Shown: positions 30,579 through 40,815, numbered from the stretch's first letter. The stretch is 53,449 nt of DNA from Acidobacteriota bacterium (GCA_014189895.1 BJFQ01000008.1:1-53449); one strand, 5' to 3'. The notes: generated by a model not told the origin, from the sequence alone. Translations and numbers: made by a program.

Positions 30579-32756
30579 ATGGGTGACCAACACATTTTGG
30601 GATTTGGCGAAGATATTCTTCGGTTAGACGAACATCCCATTAGCCGTTACTTTGGTTGCAATACCTTCAACGACACTGTAGCTAAAGCTCGTTTGTCTCA
30701 TTCAACTTATATGTCTCTCAAATCTATGTCGGCCGGAGGCGGATCTCTTACGCCTGAAATGGCTCAAGAAGTGGCTACCGCAATTAAAGACTGGGCGATG
30801 GAACAGGGAGCCACACATTTTACACATTGGTTCCTTCCGATGACGGGCGTCACGGCTGAAAAGCATGACGCATTTATTTTTTGGGATAAAAATAATCCGG
30901 GTACAGTAATCGAAACGCTAAGCGGTTCTCAACTGATTCAAGGGGAGCCCGACGCCAGCTCCTTTCCAAGCGGGGGCCTGAGGGCTACTTTCGAAGCCCG
31001 AGGTTATACGGCTTGGGATCCTTCGAGTCCAGTTTTTATTATGGGGGGACCCTCCGGTAAAACGCTCTGTATCCCGACGGCTTTTGTGGGCTACCACGGA
31101 GAAGCACTAGATCATAAAGTACCCCTTTTGCGCTCGATGGAATCGTTATCGAAGGAAGCGCTCGACGCGTTGAAATTTTTTAAACACCCTGCGCAACGCG
31201 TACTGTCCGTCTGCGGTGCTGAGCAAGAATACTTTGCCGTGGATTTAGAATTAGCCCAACAGCGACCCGATCTAATGTTTGCTAATCGTACGCTGCAAGG
31301 CGCTCGTCCTCCTAAAGGGCAAGAATTAGAAGATCATTATTTTGGTTCGATCAAAGATCGCGTCTTGGGCTTTATGCAACAACTCGAATTAGAGGCTTTG
31401 AAATTGGGGATTCCGGTTAAGACCCGTCATAACGAAGTCGCCCCCAATCAATTTGAACTTGCCCCCATCTTCGAGCAAGCCAACCTAGCTTCGGACCATA
31501 ATCAATTGCTGATGGAGCTCATGAAATCCATTGGCGAGCGCCATGGATTAGCCATTCTGCTGCATGAAAAACCCTTTGCTGGTATCAACGGCAGTGGCAA
31601 ACATTGCAATTGGTCGCTTGCCACAGATCAAGGTCAGAATCTCTTAGATCCCGGCAAGACCCCCGAGCAGAATCTACAATTTATTTATTTTCTCACGGCA
31701 ACGATTAAAGCGATTCATCGTCATGGTGGACTCCTTCGCGCAGCCATTGCCTCTGCAGCTAATGACCATCGCTTAGGAGCCAACGAAGCTCCTCCTGCGA
31801 TCATGTCGATCTTCTTGGGAGCTCAACTAAGTCAAGTCCTTGATATTTTTGAACGGGGAGAAAATAAAGGAACGGCCGGGAAAGGGATCCTAAGTTTTGG
31901 AATTCCCAATCTCCCTGACCTAGAAAAAGACGCCACAGACCGCAATCGCACCTCACCCTTTGCTTTTACGGGCAATCGATTTGAATTTAGAGCTGTGGGT
32001 TCCTCTCAACCCATTGCCTTTCCTTTGATGATCATCAACACAGTCGTTGCGGAAGCACTCCAAGAACTCAACCATCAAGTTCAACAGGATCAAGTGCAAT
32101 CGGGGGATGTCCTCGCCTCCATTATCAAAGTGGTTCAAAAGACCCTCGGAGAAACCAAGTCGATCCGCTTTGAAGGCAACGGTTATTCAGATGAATGGAA
32201 GCAGGAAGCGGGCCGACGTGGACTTCCTCACGCAGCAGACACCGTTGCGGCCCTCAAGATTTGGGAAGAGCCTGCGGCGCAATCTCTCTTTATTAAGGGC
32301 GGCATCTTTTCCGCACAAGAACTAGAAGCTCGCCTCCATATTCGTCACGAACAATATCAAAAAGCCCTCAATATCGAAGCGCAAGTCTTACGCGAAATGA
32401 CAGAAACCCTTTTAATTCCCAGTATCTTGAGTGATATCGGAGACAAGTCACAATCTATTAAACATTCGATAGATGCGAGTCAGTCAGTCCTCACAAAAGA
32501 TAGTCCGATTGGTCAATTAATTAATCGTCAGGCGAATCTTTTGAATCAGGCTCAAAGTGAAGTGATGAAACTTAGGGAAATACTTGATCGCGCTGAGAAT
32601 CAATCGGATATGCATGCACGCACCGAGACGTTTGGCTACCAAGTGAGGCCCGCGATGGATCAACTGCGTCAGACCCTCGATAAACTCGAGGAATTAACCG
32701 ATGCAGCTTACTGGCCTATCCCCAAATACCGAGAACTTTTAGCGCCCCTAATCTAA
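30579..32756 (+). CDS. glnN: Glutamine synthetase, type III
   Basis: It makes glutamine from glutamate, ammonia and ATP. The 725-residue size and motifs are those of GSIII (GlnN): N-terminal region with GFGEDILRLDEHPISRYFG, GGPSGKTLC, the RHNEVAPNQFELAPIFEQANLA segment holding metal ligands, NGSGKHCNWSL for ATP/glutamate binding, and a long C-terminal helical arm. Type III enzymes are dodecamers not controlled by adenylylation. AAGGAG six bases before ATG 30579 fixes the start. No glnB or ammonium transporter is adjacent. Confidence 0.95.
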   Translation: MGDQHILGFGEDILRLDEHPISRYFGCNTFNDTVAKARLSHSTYMSLKSMSAGGGSLTPEMAQEVATAIKDWAMEQGATHFTHWFLPMTGVTAEKHDAFIFWDKNNPGTVIETLSGSQLIQGEPDASSFPSGGLRATFEARGYTAWDPSSPVFIMGGPSGKTLCIPTAFVGYHGEALDHKVPLLRSMESLSKEALDALKFFKHPAQRVLSVCGAEQEYFAVDLELAQQRPDLMFANRTLQGARPPKGQELEDHYFGSIKDRVLGFMQQLELEALKLGIPVKTRHNEVAPNQFELAPIFEQANLASDHNQLLMELMKSIGERHGLAILLHEKPFAGINGSGKHCNWSLATDQGQNLLDPGKTPEQNLQFIYFLTATIKAIHRHGGLLRAAIASAANDHRLGANEAPPAIMSIFLGAQLSQVLDIFERGENKGTAGKGILSFGIPNLPDLEKDATDRNRTSPFAFTGNRFEFRAVGSSQPIAFPLMIINTVVAEALQELNHQVQQDQVQSGDVLASIIKVVQKTLGETKSIRFEGNGYSDEWKQEAGRRGLPHAADTVAALKIWEEPAAQSLFIKGGIFSAQELEARLHIRHEQYQKALNIEAQVLREMTETLLIPSILSDIGDKSQSIKHSIDASQSVLTKDSPIGQLINRQANLLNQAQSEVMKLREILDRAENQSDMHARTETFGYQVRPAMDQLRQTLDKLEELTDAAYWPIPKYRELLAPLI

Positions 32757-33238
32757 ACACCCTTTTGGTTTTGGATACGCTCAACAATAGCGGTGGTGCT
32801 TTGGCCTTCGCTGAAGGGGAGAAGTACGACTCGACCTCCTCGGGCTTCAACGATGTCTTTTCCGATGACTTCATGGGATTGATAGTCGCTCCCTTTGAAG
32901 AGTCGATCAGGTTGGAGGGCCTTGATCAAATTAGCTGGCGTGTCCTCGCTGAAGAAGATGACGGCATCTACGCATCGAAGTGCATCGAGAATCTTCGCGC
33001 GTGAACTTTCATTTTGAACCGGCCGGCTCGACCCCTTGAGCCCACGAACCGAGACATCGGTATTGAGTCCGACTATCAAAAAATCACATTCTTTTCTAGC
33101 TTCGCTTAAGTAATCAACATGTCCTGCGTGGAGAAGATCAAAACATCCATTCGTGAATCCTAGGATGCGCGTGCGCGACACAACTTCCCATTGGGGGATT
33201 TGGCCGAAGAATGCTTTTGCCTCTTTAAAGATCGCCAT
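32753..33238 (-). CDS. rfaE2: D-glycero-beta-D-manno-heptose 1-phosphate adenylyltransferase
   Basis: This 161-residue cytidylyltransferase-fold enzyme corresponds to the C-terminal half of HldE. It has the nucleotide-binding FTNGCFDLLHAGHVDYL, VGLNTDVSVRGLKG, RPVQNESSRAKIL and KGSDYQ segments. It makes ADP-heptose for the inner core of lipopolysaccharide, which implies an outer membrane. No kinase domain is attached, so the other step must be encoded elsewhere. It shares a 4-base stop overlap with glnN. Confidence 0.9.
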   Translation of the reverse strand: MAIFKEAKAFFGQIPQWEVVSRTRILGFTNGCFDLLHAGHVDYLSEARKECDFLIVGLNTDVSVRGLKGSSRPVQNESSRAKILDALRCVDAVIFFSEDTPANLIKALQPDRLFKGSDYQSHEVIGKDIVEARGGRVVLLPFSEGQSTTAIVERIQNQKGV

Positions 33239-33299
33239 GATTTATTATGAACACTGCTGTAATCAAACTATACTGAAAACTCAAACGGATCCCAACCCC

Positions 33300-33617
33300 A
33301 TGCCTCTTTATGAATATGAATGTCGACACTGCGGCATGAAGATAGAAAAACTCGAGTCCATGAGGGCCCCCCAGGAACAAGATTGTGGGGCCTGCCACAC
33401 GGCACTAGGTCTCCATCGCATCACGAGCCTGACGGCCTTTGCTCTCTCGGGGGATGCCTGGTATGCCGGAGGCTATTCGCGAGAGGATAAGCTGCCAACA
33501 TCGGCGCCTAAGTCAGAAACGACCCCTCCTTCATCAACGAGCGCCAGCCAAGCCCCAACACCTTCAACCCCAACCCCCACGCCATCGGCAACACCTTCGG
33601 TGGATAAAAAGCCGTAA
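33300..33617 (+). CDS. FmdB-type zinc ribbon protein with a P/T/S-rich tail
   Basis: This 105-residue protein begins MPLYEYECRHCGMKIEKLE, with the zinc-ribbon pairs CRHC and CGAC of the FmdB family, and a conserved-like GDAWYAGGY. The last 40 residues are low-complexity T/P/S (TPTPSATPSVDKKP). Members are putative regulators or ribosome-associated factors of unknown role. I use ATG 33300, though a longer frame exists. It ends about 60 bases before the str-operon promoter. Confidence 0.72.
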   Translation: MPLYEYECRHCGMKIEKLESMRAPQEQDCGACHTALGLHRITSLTAFALSGDAWYAGGYSREDKLPTSAPKSETTPPSSTSASQAPTPSTPTPTPSATPSVDKKP

Positions 33618-33678
33618 AAAAAGTGTTCTTAGACCCCCTCAAAACCCACAAGATACGCACCTTCGATCGGCTTTTGCC

Positions 33679-33706
33679 TTGACGATTGGGTCGAGAACGA
33701 TAAACT
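33679..33706 (+). promoter_or_regulatory. str operon promoter
   Basis: TTGACG (33679-33684) and TAAACT (33701-33706) are 16 bases apart. This is a good sigma-70-like match, placed about 107 bases before the rpsL start. Confidence 0.65.
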
Positions 33707-33717
33707 AGTAGGTTCAT

Positions 33718-33770
33718 GCTTCCCTTCCGGGAAGGCGTGGTCTTCACGCCCAATGTCTCACACCTGAGAC
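33718..33770 (+). promoter_or_regulatory. str operon leader with three hairpins
   Basis: Around 33718-33735 TTCCC and GGGAA form the first small hairpin. GGCGTG (33734-33739) with CACGCC (33745-33750) makes the second. GTCTCA (33755-33760) with TGAGAC (33765-33770) makes the third. The first two overlap by two bases. In E. coli S7 represses this operon elsewhere, so a ribosomal-protein or growth-rate control here is only a possibility. Confidence 0.45.
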
Positions 33771-33812
33771 CACTTGGTTTTCTGTTTTTCTCACTACTTT
33801 AAGGAGGATGGT

Positions 33813-34205
33813 TTGCCCACCATCAGTCAACTCATTCGCCAGGGGCGAAAATCATACCAGTCCAAGACGAAGAGTCCTGCTTTGGATGCTTGTCCTCAAA
33901 AACGTGGAGTCTGTACTCGCGTCTTCACCACCACTCCCAAAAAGCCCAATTCGGCTTTACGCAAAGTCGCTCGTGTTCGCTTGACCAATGGGATTGAATG
34001 CACCACCTATATTCCTGGCGTGGGACATAATCTGCAAGAACATAGCATCGTGCTCATTCGCGGAGGTCGAGTCAAAGATCTTCCGGGTGTGCGTTATCAC
34101 ATCGTGCGTGGCAGTCTAGACACCACAGGCGTAGAAGGTAGAAATCAATCTCGTTCTAAATATGGCACTAAGCGTCCTAAAGCGGGCGCGGCTGCCAAGA
34201 GTTAA
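33813..34205 (+). CDS. rpsL: 30S ribosomal protein S12, TTG start
   Basis: S12 is in the decoding centre. Homology begins [12 protein letters not shown], and TTG 33813 is preceded by AAGGAGG (33801-33807) five bases away, so it is a strong start. The product is 130 residues. [14 protein letters not shown] and [13 protein letters not shown] have the wild-type lysines at positions tied to streptomycin resistance. It heads rpsL-rpsG-fusA. Confidence 0.95.
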   Translation: MPTISQLIRQGRKSYQSKTKSPALDACPQKRGVCTRVFTTTPKKPNSALRKVARVRLTNGIECTTYIPGVGHNLQEHSIVLIRGGRVKDLPGVRYHIVRGSLDTTGVEGRNQSRSKYGTKRPKAGAAAKS

Positions 34206-34219
34206 GGGAGCACAATTTT

Positions 34220-34690
34220 ATGGCGCGTCGTTCGTCTCCTCCTAAAAGAGAAATCCTTCCCGATCCCGTTTACCAATCCTTGGTGGTCAGTAAGTTCGTC
34301 AACATTTTAATGGAACGCGGTAAGAAGCAAGTCGCTGAAAATATTCTTTACGGCGCCTTGGAAATTGTCGGTAAAAAATCAGGCAAGGAACCCTTAGATG
34401 CCTTCCAGACTGCTCTTAACAACATTAAACCCAGCGTCGAAGTAAAAAGTCGTCGCGTGGGAGGCGCCACTTATCAGGTTCCAGTGGAAGTTCCCCAAAG
34501 TCGTCGTCAATCGTTAGCCATGCGTTGGTTGAAAGCCTACTCCGCGGAGCGCGGTGAACGTACGATGAAGGACAAATTAGCTGCCGAAATCTTAGATGCC
34601 TTGAATGCTCGTGGAGCTTCTGTGAAGAAAAAAGATGACGTCCACAAGATGGCTGAAGCCAATAAAGCTTTCGCCCACTTCCGCTGGTAA
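34220..34690 (+). CDS. rpsG: 30S ribosomal protein S7
   Basis: This 156-residue primary 16S-binding protein begins [20 protein letters not shown]. The family segment [14 protein letters not shown] and the C-terminal NKAFAHFRW are present. It lies 14 bases after rpsL with a GGGAG site. In other bacteria S7 represses its own operon. Confidence 0.96.
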   Translation: MARRSSPPKREILPDPVYQSLVVSKFVNILMERGKKQVAENILYGALEIVGKKSGKEPLDAFQTALNNIKPSVEVKSRRVGGATYQVPVEVPQSRRQSLAMRWLKAYSAERGERTMKDKLAAEILDALNARGASVKKKDDVHKMAEANKAFAHFRW

Positions 34691-34723
34691 TTTTTTTCTC
34701 TTCTTCGATTTAAGGAGTTTCTC

Positions 34724-36832
34724 TTGGCCCGCACTGCACCGCTCGAACATTATCGTAATATCGGAATCATGGCTCACATCGACGCCGGTAAAACGACGAC
34801 GACTGAGCGTATTTTGTATTACACCGGAAAGATCCATAAGATTGGCGAAGTGCATGACGGATCAGCAACAACCGACTGGATGGTTCAAGAACAAGAACGA
34901 GGTATCACGATCACATCGGCCGCTATTACCGCTTCCTGGACGCCTCAAACAGGTCCGATGACCGGCACCGAACACCGAATTAATATTATTGATACGCCCG
35001 GCCACGTGGATTTCACGGCTGAAGTCGAACGTAGTCTTCGGGTACTAGACGGTGCGGTCTTCGTGTTATGCGCCGTCGGTGGTGTTCAGCCTCAATCGGA
35101 AACTGTCTGGAGACAGGCCAATAAGTACGGAGTGCCTCGTATTGCTTTTGTAAACAAAATGGATCGCATTGGAGCCGACTTTAATCGTTGTGTGGAAATG
35201 ATGAAGACGCGCTTGAAAGCTAGGCCCTGTCCTATTCAAATTCCTATCGGGGCCTCCGATACTTTTAAGGGCATCATTGATCTCGTCTTAATGAAAGCGC
35301 TGACCTTCGATGAAGGTGATAAGGGCTTCAAAGTTCTTTATGGAGAGATTCCAGCTGATCTTCTTGAAGAAGCCAAAGAATGGCGCTCCAAGATGATCGA
35401 AATGGTGGCCGAGACTTCTGATGAATTAATGGAAAAATATCTCGGTGGCCAAGAACTCAGTGAAAATGAAATTCGCGAAGGTATCCGAAAAGGATGCGTC
35501 ACGCTCGCTTTTACCCCGATGACTTGCGGTTCTGCCTTCAAAAATAAAGGTGTGCAACCCATGCTTGATGCAGTGGTCAATTACATGCCATCGCCGCTCG
35601 ACGTTCCTGCCATTAAAGGGGTGAATGAAGAAGGCGAACCTCAAGAACGTCCCGCCGACGACAGTGCTCCTTTTAGCGCATTAGTATTTAAAATTGCTGT
35701 AGATCCCTTCGTGGGAAGTTTATCTTTTATCCGAGTCTATAGTGGTGTTTTAGCCTCTGGTTCGAGTGTTTATAACCCCAACAAACGTCGAAATGAACGC
35801 ATTGGTCGCTTACTTCAAATGCATGCCAATAAGCGTGAAGATATTCAGGAAGTTCGCACCGGCGATATTGGTGCTGTGGTGGGACTGAAGGATATGCTGA
35901 CCGGCGATACAATTTGCGATGAAAATCGTCCAGTCGTTTTAGAATCGATGAATTTCCCCGACCCCGTCATTCAGGTGGCTATCGAGCCCAAGACGAAGGC
36001 TGATCAGGAAAAAATGGGCGTGGCTTTATCGCGCTTGGCTCAAGAAGACCCCACGTTCAAAGTGAAGTCAGATCCCGAAACAGGTCAGACCATTATTGCC
36101 GGTATGGGTGAACTGCATTTGGAAATCATCGTCGATCGTATGATGCGTGAGTTTAAAGTCGATGCGAATGTCGGTAAACCTCAAGTGGCTTATCGTGAAA
36201 CCATTCGCAAGCGCGTTGAAGCTGAAGGTAAATTTGTCCGGCAATCAGGCGGTCGTGGTCAATACGGGCATGTCCGTCTCATCGTCGAGCCCAATGAATC
36301 AGGCAAAGGCTATGAATTTATCAATGAAATCAAAGGCGGTGCGGTTCCCAAGGAATACATTAAGCCCACGGATCAAGGTATTCGTGAAGCTTGTGAAAGC
36401 GGCGTCCTCGCGGGATTCCCTGTGGTCGATATCAAGATCACACTTTACGATGGAAGCTATCACGACGTCGATAGTAGTGAAATGGCCTTCAAGATTGCAG
36501 GCTCCATGGGATTCAAATCCGGATGTGAAAAAGCATCCCCCGTTCTTTTAGAACCCATTATGGCGGTTGAAGTTGAAGTCCCCGAAGACTACATGGGAGA
36601 CGTCATTGGAAATCTAAATAGCCGTCGGGGTCAGATTGAAAACATGGAAGACCGAGCTGGCTCCAAAATTATTACTTCAAAGGTGCCTTTGGCCGAAATG
36701 TTTGCTTATTCCACTACGTTGCGCTCCATGACTCAAGGTCGCGGAACCTACACGATGGAATTCTCACATTATGCTGAAGCATCCAAGAGCGTCGCTGAAG
36801 AAGTGATCGCGAAACAAAAGGGAACCAAGTAA
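34724..36832 (+). CDS. fusA: Elongation factor G, TTG start
   Basis: EF-G drives translocation on the ribosome. The 702-residue protein has the GTP motifs [15 protein letters not shown], the switch [17 protein letters not shown] and NKMD, followed by domains II-V including the RGQYGHV segment and [22 protein letters not shown] 34724 is six bases after TAAGGAG. tuf, the usual next gene, is absent. A reverse-strand DUF1345 gene follows instead, five bases from the stop. Confidence 0.97.
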   Translation: MARTAPLEHYRNIGIMAHIDAGKTTTTERILYYTGKIHKIGEVHDGSATTDWMVQEQERGITITSAAITASWTPQTGPMTGTEHRINIIDTPGHVDFTAEVERSLRVLDGAVFVLCAVGGVQPQSETVWRQANKYGVPRIAFVNKMDRIGADFNRCVEMMKTRLKARPCPIQIPIGASDTFKGIIDLVLMKALTFDEGDKGFKVLYGEIPADLLEEAKEWRSKMIEMVAETSDELMEKYLGGQELSENEIREGIRKGCVTLAFTPMTCGSAFKNKGVQPMLDAVVNYMPSPLDVPAIKGVNEEGEPQERPADDSAPFSALVFKIAVDPFVGSLSFIRVYSGVLASGSSVYNPNKRRNERIGRLLQMHANKREDIQEVRTGDIGAVVGLKDMLTGDTICDENRPVVLESMNFPDPVIQVAIEPKTKADQEKMGVALSRLAQEDPTFKVKSDPETGQTIIAGMGELHLEIIVDRMMREFKVDANVGKPQVAYRETIRKRVEAEGKFVRQSGGRGQYGHVRLIVEPNESGKGYEFINEIKGGAVPKEYIKPTDQGIREACESGVLAGFPVVDIKITLYDGSYHDVDSSEMAFKIAGSMGFKSGCEKASPVLLEPIMAVEVEVPEDYMGDVIGNLNSRRGQIENMEDRAGSKIITSKVPLAEMFAYSTTLRSMTQGRGTYTMEFSHYAEASKSVAEEVIAKQKGTK

Positions 36833-36837
36833 TTTCC

Positions 36838-37488
36838 TTAGTGACCGATTAAGCTCGACGTGACATTCAAAAAGATCCCTAAAATCGCGGTGTTGAAGAT
36901 AAATGACACCACGGTCTGGGATGTGACGACCCTTCGTACGCGCGAGTCTTTGATCATCACATCAGAGGTTTGAAGTGCTGCTGAAATCGTGAATGAAAAA
37001 TAAATAAAATCCCAATAATCAGGTTGGAAATGATCATCTTGTTCTGGAAATAAGATGGGAACGGCTTCGGAATTTTGGTAAAACATGCTGGCATAGTGAA
37101 GCGTGTAAACCGTACCCAAGAGAAGCCAAGAGCAGAGAATAGTTGAAATCATCAAAGAATAGTCATGCCAGGTTTTTACGGGATTGCCCTCTAGAGTTAC
37201 GAGTATTGCAATCAGGGAAGCTACTGTTGAAAGTGCAACGACAGCCAAAATAATAGAGGGACGCTCATCGTTTTCTTGCGCCACCCGTGCAAAAGTTTCC
37301 TTAGGGGTTAACAGCATAAGTCCCCACATTAAAACCAAATAAGTCCATGTCCCCGCATTCCAAGACAGGATGAGTTTAGTGATGACGCCCCCCGATGATC
37401 CCCAATGGAAGACGGCTACAGCGGTTAAAACGGATAGAAGAAAGGATAGGAAACTAAAGGAAGAATGGTATCGGCTCATAAGATTCAT
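36838..37488 (-). CDS. DUF1345 family membrane protein
   Basis: This is a 216-residue, five- to six-segment membrane protein. LMWGLMLLTPKETFARVAQ, PDYWDFIYFSFTISAALQTSDV and RRVVTSQTVVSFIFNTAILG match the DUF1345 family, whose function is unknown (a channel- or transporter-like role is sometimes proposed). It lies convergent to fusA within what is usually the tuf position. Transcripts from fusA that run on would be antisense to it until the terminator at 37599. Confidence 0.82.
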   Translation of the reverse strand: MNLMSRYHSSFSFLSFLLSVLTAVAVFHWGSSGGVITKLILSWNAGTWTYLVLMWGLMLLTPKETFARVAQENDERPSIILAVVALSTVASLIAILVTLEGNPVKTWHDYSLMISTILCSWLLLGTVYTLHYASMFYQNSEAVPILFPEQDDHFQPDYWDFIYFSFTISAALQTSDVMIKDSRVRRVVTSQTVVSFIFNTAILGIFLNVTSSLIGH

Positions 37489-37598
37489 CTTAGGGCGGTT
37501 TAGTGCTGGTTGGCCTAGATGGGCTCCTCGTCCTATCTTCAGGACTCCCTTGTAGGGGTTCTGGGACCCTAAACCCTTGGATATTCGGGGCTTATATG

Positions 37599-37629
37599 AA
37601 AAAACCCCTTGATGAATCAGGGTTTTTTG
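37599..37629 (+). terminator. Terminator upstream of rpsJ
   Basis: AAAAAACCC (37599-37607) pairs with GGGTTTTTT (37620-37628), with TGA/TCA inside closing a 4-base loop and a small CT bulge. A-tract and T-tract flanks make it work on either strand. On the plus strand it could end str-operon read-through. Confidence 0.7.
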
Positions 37630-37742
37630 TTAATCTAATGGGCTCGACCTATTGATAACTTTTGGTTCCTTTGGGTCACCCACTGTGGGCGGTTTAAGCG
37701 CCCCTCATCTAAGGACGGTTTGTCCGTCCCAATGGAGAGAAC
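37626..37742 (+). promoter_or_regulatory. S10 operon leader with hairpins and possible promoter
   Basis: After the terminator a TTGTTA/TATTGA pair with a 17-base spacer is a weak promoter candidate. The leader then holds GGGCG/CGCCC and GGACG/CGTCC hairpins just before the rpsJ ribosome-binding site. In E. coli the S10 leader binds L4 for feedback. An equivalent role here is inference only. Confidence 0.35.
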
Positions 37743-38069
37743 ATGAAGGATAACATTCGCATCCGTTTGCGCGCCTTTGACCATCGTTTACTCGATCAAA
37801 GCGCGAGGGAAATTGTAGAGACTGCTAAGCGCACTGGCGCGCTTGTAGCGGGTCCCATTCCTTTGCCTACACGCATCAATAAATACACCGTTAATCGATC
37901 ACCTCACGTCGATAAAAAATCACGTGATCAATTTGAAATTCGTACCCACAAGCGCTTGCTTGATATTCTCCAACCCAACCAAAACACGGTGGATACCCTA
38001 ATGAGACTCGACCTACCCGCGGGCGTCGAAGTTGAAATCAAGGTCTTCAGTCGTGAAGGTAATCGGTAA
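37743..38069 (+). CDS. rpsJ: 30S ribosomal protein S10
   Basis: This 108-residue protein has [36 protein letters not shown] and the loop [13 protein letters not shown]. It also serves with NusB in antitermination. It opens the S10-spc-alpha block behind a GGAGAG site. Confidence 0.96.
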   Translation: MKDNIRIRLRAFDHRLLDQSAREIVETAKRTGALVAGPIPLPTRINKYTVNRSPHVDKKSRDQFEIRTHKRLLDILQPNQNTVDTLMRLDLPAGVEVEIKVFSREGNR

Positions 38070-38081
38070 GGAGTGCGGACG

Positions 38082-38726
38082 ATGAAACCTGGAATTATTG
38101 GTAAGAAATTAGGCATGACTCAAATCTTTAACGAGACGGGTCAAATTGTCCCCGTCACTGTGATCCAAGCGGGTCCCTGTATCGTTGTTCAACGTAAAAC
38201 TTCTGATAAGGATGGCTACGAAGCTATTCAAATTGGCTATGTTGATCCTTCCGGTGTTAAGGGCGAGGGTAAATCTTCCCGCATCTCTCGTGCTGAGCGC
38301 ATGCATGCCGAATCCAAAGGGGTTCAGGCTGTTCGCGTTCTTCGTGAACTTAAAGTTGAAAAAACTGACGAAGCCAAACCGGGTGACCAAGTGTTGGTAA
38401 CCTCTTTCCAAGAAAAGGCCTTAGTGCATGTCACGGGCGTGAGTAAGGGAAAAGGTTTTGGTGGTGTCGTAAAGCGCCATCATTTTGCAGGCGGTCGAGC
38501 AACCCACGGATCGATGCATCATCGGGCTCCGGGCTCCATCGGTGGTTCTTCAAACCCTAGCCGCGTATTCCCTGGAATGCGTATGGCCGGTCACATGGGC
38601 CACGAGCAAGTCACGGTTCGTAATCTTGAAATTGCCAAAATTGATTCTGAAAACAACCTCTTACTCATCAAGGGTGCCATTCCGGGACCCAAAGGTGGCT
38701 ATGTGGTTATCAGGCAGGAGGCTTAA
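38082..38726 (+). CDS. rplC: 50S ribosomal protein L3
   Basis: This 214-residue protein begins [19 protein letters not shown] 38082 is eight bases after TAAGGAG. The GTG at 38073 overlaps that site and is less likely. The peptidyl-transferase loop reads [23 protein letters not shown], where E. coli has a methylated glutamine at the fourth residue after GSI. That glutamine is absent here. Confidence 0.95.
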   Translation: MKPGIIGKKLGMTQIFNETGQIVPVTVIQAGPCIVVQRKTSDKDGYEAIQIGYVDPSGVKGEGKSSRISRAERMHAESKGVQAVRVLRELKVEKTDEAKPGDQVLVTSFQEKALVHVTGVSKGKGFGGVVKRHHFAGGRATHGSMHHRAPGSIGGSSNPSRVFPGMRMAGHMGHEQVTVRNLEIAKIDSENNLLLIKGAIPGPKGGYVVIRQEA

Positions 38727-38728
38727 TC

Positions 38729-39358
38729 ATGACTTCCTTCCAACATCCAGTTCTCTCCTTGAACGGTAAACCCTCAGGTTCGGTGGATCTTCTTTCAGAC
38801 GTCTTCCAAGTGAAAGAGATCAATAAACATCTGATTTGGGAAGCTGTTCGCCATTTCTTAGCCAAGCGCCGTGCGGGCACAGCTAAGACCAAAGACAAAT
38901 GGGAAGTTTCCGGTTCCGGACGAAAACTCTGGAAGCAAAAAGGAACCGGTCGCGCTCGTGTGGGATCCATTCGTTCTCCTCTGTGGAAGGGTGGAGCAAC
39001 GGTTCATGGACCTCACCCACGTTCCTTCGACTACGCATTTCCCAAGACGGCTCGTCGAGCTGCCTTGCGCAATGCGTTGTCGCAGAAACTGTCGGAAGGC
39101 AAAATTCTCGTGGTTGAAGGCTGGAATCTAGAAAGCCATAAAACCCAACAACTTCAAAATACGCTGGAAGGCTTAGGCGTAAAGGGCAAAGCTTTGTTGG
39201 TTGGTTCGGACGAGAAGCTTGTTCGAGCAGCTGGCAATCACCCCAAACTACAAACGGTTGATTCCTTAGGCGTCAATGTTTACGAGTTGATTAAATTCGA
39301 CCAAATTGTATTTTCCAAAGATGCCGTCTTGGCTTTACAAGAAAAGGTGAAACCATGA
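38729..39358 (+). CDS. rplD: 50S ribosomal protein L4
   Basis: This 209-residue protein has the RRAGTAKTKDKWEVSGSGRKLWKQKGTGRARVGS loop region read in two parts (RRAGTAKTK and KQKGTGRARVGSIRSP), which lines the exit tunnel. The end overlaps rplW by 4 bases. In many bacteria it controls the S10 operon. Confidence 0.95.
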   Translation: MTSFQHPVLSLNGKPSGSVDLLSDVFQVKEINKHLIWEAVRHFLAKRRAGTAKTKDKWEVSGSGRKLWKQKGTGRARVGSIRSPLWKGGATVHGPHPRSFDYAFPKTARRAALRNALSQKLSEGKILVVEGWNLESHKTQQLQNTLEGLGVKGKALLVGSDEKLVRAAGNHPKLQTVDSLGVNVYELIKFDQIVFSKDAVLALQEKVKP

Positions 39359-39633
39359 CTTCCGTTTTTGACGTCATTCGCAAACCCCTACTCACGGAGA
39401 AAAATCAAGGTCTCCGGGATAAAAATATCCAGGTCTTTGAAGTAGCGGCTTGGGCTAATAAGCACCAAATTCAGGAAGCGGTCGAATTGCTCCTTCAAGC
39501 GAAGGTTAAAAAAATTCGTACCGTTAATCTTCCCCTACAAACCAAACGACTCGGTCGTTTTGTCGGCGTCTCCGGCAAACGCAAAAAAGCCTATGTCGAA
39601 CTTGCTGAAGCTATCAAAGCGGAGAGCAACTAA
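39355..39633 (+). CDS. rplW: 50S ribosomal protein L23
   Basis: This 92-residue protein has FDVIRKPLLTEKN and the NKHQIQEAVELL region. It sits at the tunnel exit and docks SRP and trigger factor. Start is coupled to rplD by overlap. Confidence 0.94.
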   Translation: MTSVFDVIRKPLLTEKNQGLRDKNIQVFEVAAWANKHQIQEAVELLLQAKVKKIRTVNLPLQTKRLGRFVGVSGKRKKAYVELAEAIKAESN

Positions 39634-39690
39634 CTTTAGGGCGGACAACTTGCCATCATCGCCCAGAATCAACGGCACAAGGACACACTC

Positions 39691-40512
39691 ATGAGTATCA
39701 AACAACTAAGACCTACGACTCCCGGACAGCGTGGCATGTCGAAGCAAGGTTTTGAGGAAATAACGACTCAAAAACCTGAACGATCTTTGCTGAGCAAAAT
39801 GAATCGAACCGGCGGTCGTTCCAATACAGGCCGTATTACCACCCGTCACATGGGTGGTGGTCATAAACGTCAATACCGCATTATTGATTTCAAGCGAAAT
39901 AAGTTTGATATCCCCGCCAAAGTTCATTCGATTCAGTATGATCCTAATCGTACCGCTCGTATTGCCCTGTTGGTTTATGCTGACGGTGAAAAACGTTACA
40001 TTTTAGCGCCCGATGGTTTAGAAGTGGGACGAACAGTTCACTCAGGAACAAAGTCCGATATTTTGATCGGTAATGCATTAGCTATTCGTAATATCCCTGA
40101 AGGTACAGAAATTCATAACATCGAATTGAAACCCGGCAAGGGCGGACAAATCTGTCGCGCAGCAGGGTCTTTTGCTCAAGTTCTAGGTAAAGAAGAAACT
40201 TACGCTCAAGTACGTCTCATGTCTGGTGAAGTTCGTAAAATTCATCTTGATTGTATGGCGACCATCGGAAAAGTGGGAAACCTGCAACATGAAAACGTTC
40301 ATTTAGGTAAAGCTGGTCGTCGTCGTTGGATGGGAGTTCGTCCGACGGTACGTGGAGTCGCCATGAATCCCGTGGATCATCCGCACGGTGGAGGAGAAGG
40401 TAAGACCTCGGGGGGTCGTCATCCTGTGACGCCTTGGGGACAGCCTACGCGCGGTTACAAGACGCGTAAAAACAATCGCACGACTAAATATATTGTTAAA
40501 CGTATTAATTAG
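39691..40512 (+). CDS. rplB: 50S ribosomal protein L2
   Basis: This 273-residue protein has [18 protein letters not shown]-type N-terminal signature (here [19 protein letters not shown]) and the conserved C-terminal [15 protein letters not shown], including the histidine important for peptidyl transfer assembly. A 57-base gap separates it from rplW. Confidence 0.96.
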   Translation: MSIKQLRPTTPGQRGMSKQGFEEITTQKPERSLLSKMNRTGGRSNTGRITTRHMGGGHKRQYRIIDFKRNKFDIPAKVHSIQYDPNRTARIALLVYADGEKRYILAPDGLEVGRTVHSGTKSDILIGNALAIRNIPEGTEIHNIELKPGKGGQICRAAGSFAQVLGKEETYAQVRLMSGEVRKIHLDCMATIGKVGNLQHENVHLGKAGRRRWMGVRPTVRGVAMNPVDHPHGGGEGKTSGGRHPVTPWGQPTRGYKTRKNNRTTKYIVKRIN

Positions 40513-40522
40513 GAGTTAGACC

Positions 40523-40813
40523 ATGCCTCGTTCACTTAAAAAAGGTCCTTTTGTTGATGCTCATCTCTTGAAGAAAGCAGAAACTGCTCAAGCGGAGAAC
40601 GACAAGCGTGTGATCAAAACGTGGTCACGTCGCTCGACGATCGTGCCATCGATGATTGGTCTCACTTTTAATGTTCATAATGGTAATAAATTTATCCCTG
40701 TTTACATCACCGACAATATGATCGGCCATAAATTAGGGGAATTTGCTCCAACCCGTACTTTTAAGGGGCACCCTGAGAAAAAAGCTGAAGTGAAAGCGGT
40801 CGGAGGAGCCTAA
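40523..40813 (+). CDS. rpsS: 30S ribosomal protein S19
   Basis: This 96-residue protein begins [18 protein letters not shown] and includes [16 protein letters not shown]. It binds the 30S head with S13. AGGAG precedes the ATG. Confidence 0.96.
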   Translation: MPRSLKKGPFVDAHLLKKAETAQAENDKRVIKTWSRRSTIVPSMIGLTFNVHNGNKFIPVYITDNMIGHKLGEFAPTRTFKGHPEKKAEVKAVGGA

Positions 40814-40815
40814 TC

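Noticed and set aside
33153-33299. N-terminal extension of the FmdB-type gene
   Set aside because: The family starts MPLYEYEC, and the extension overlaps the rfaE2 start region.
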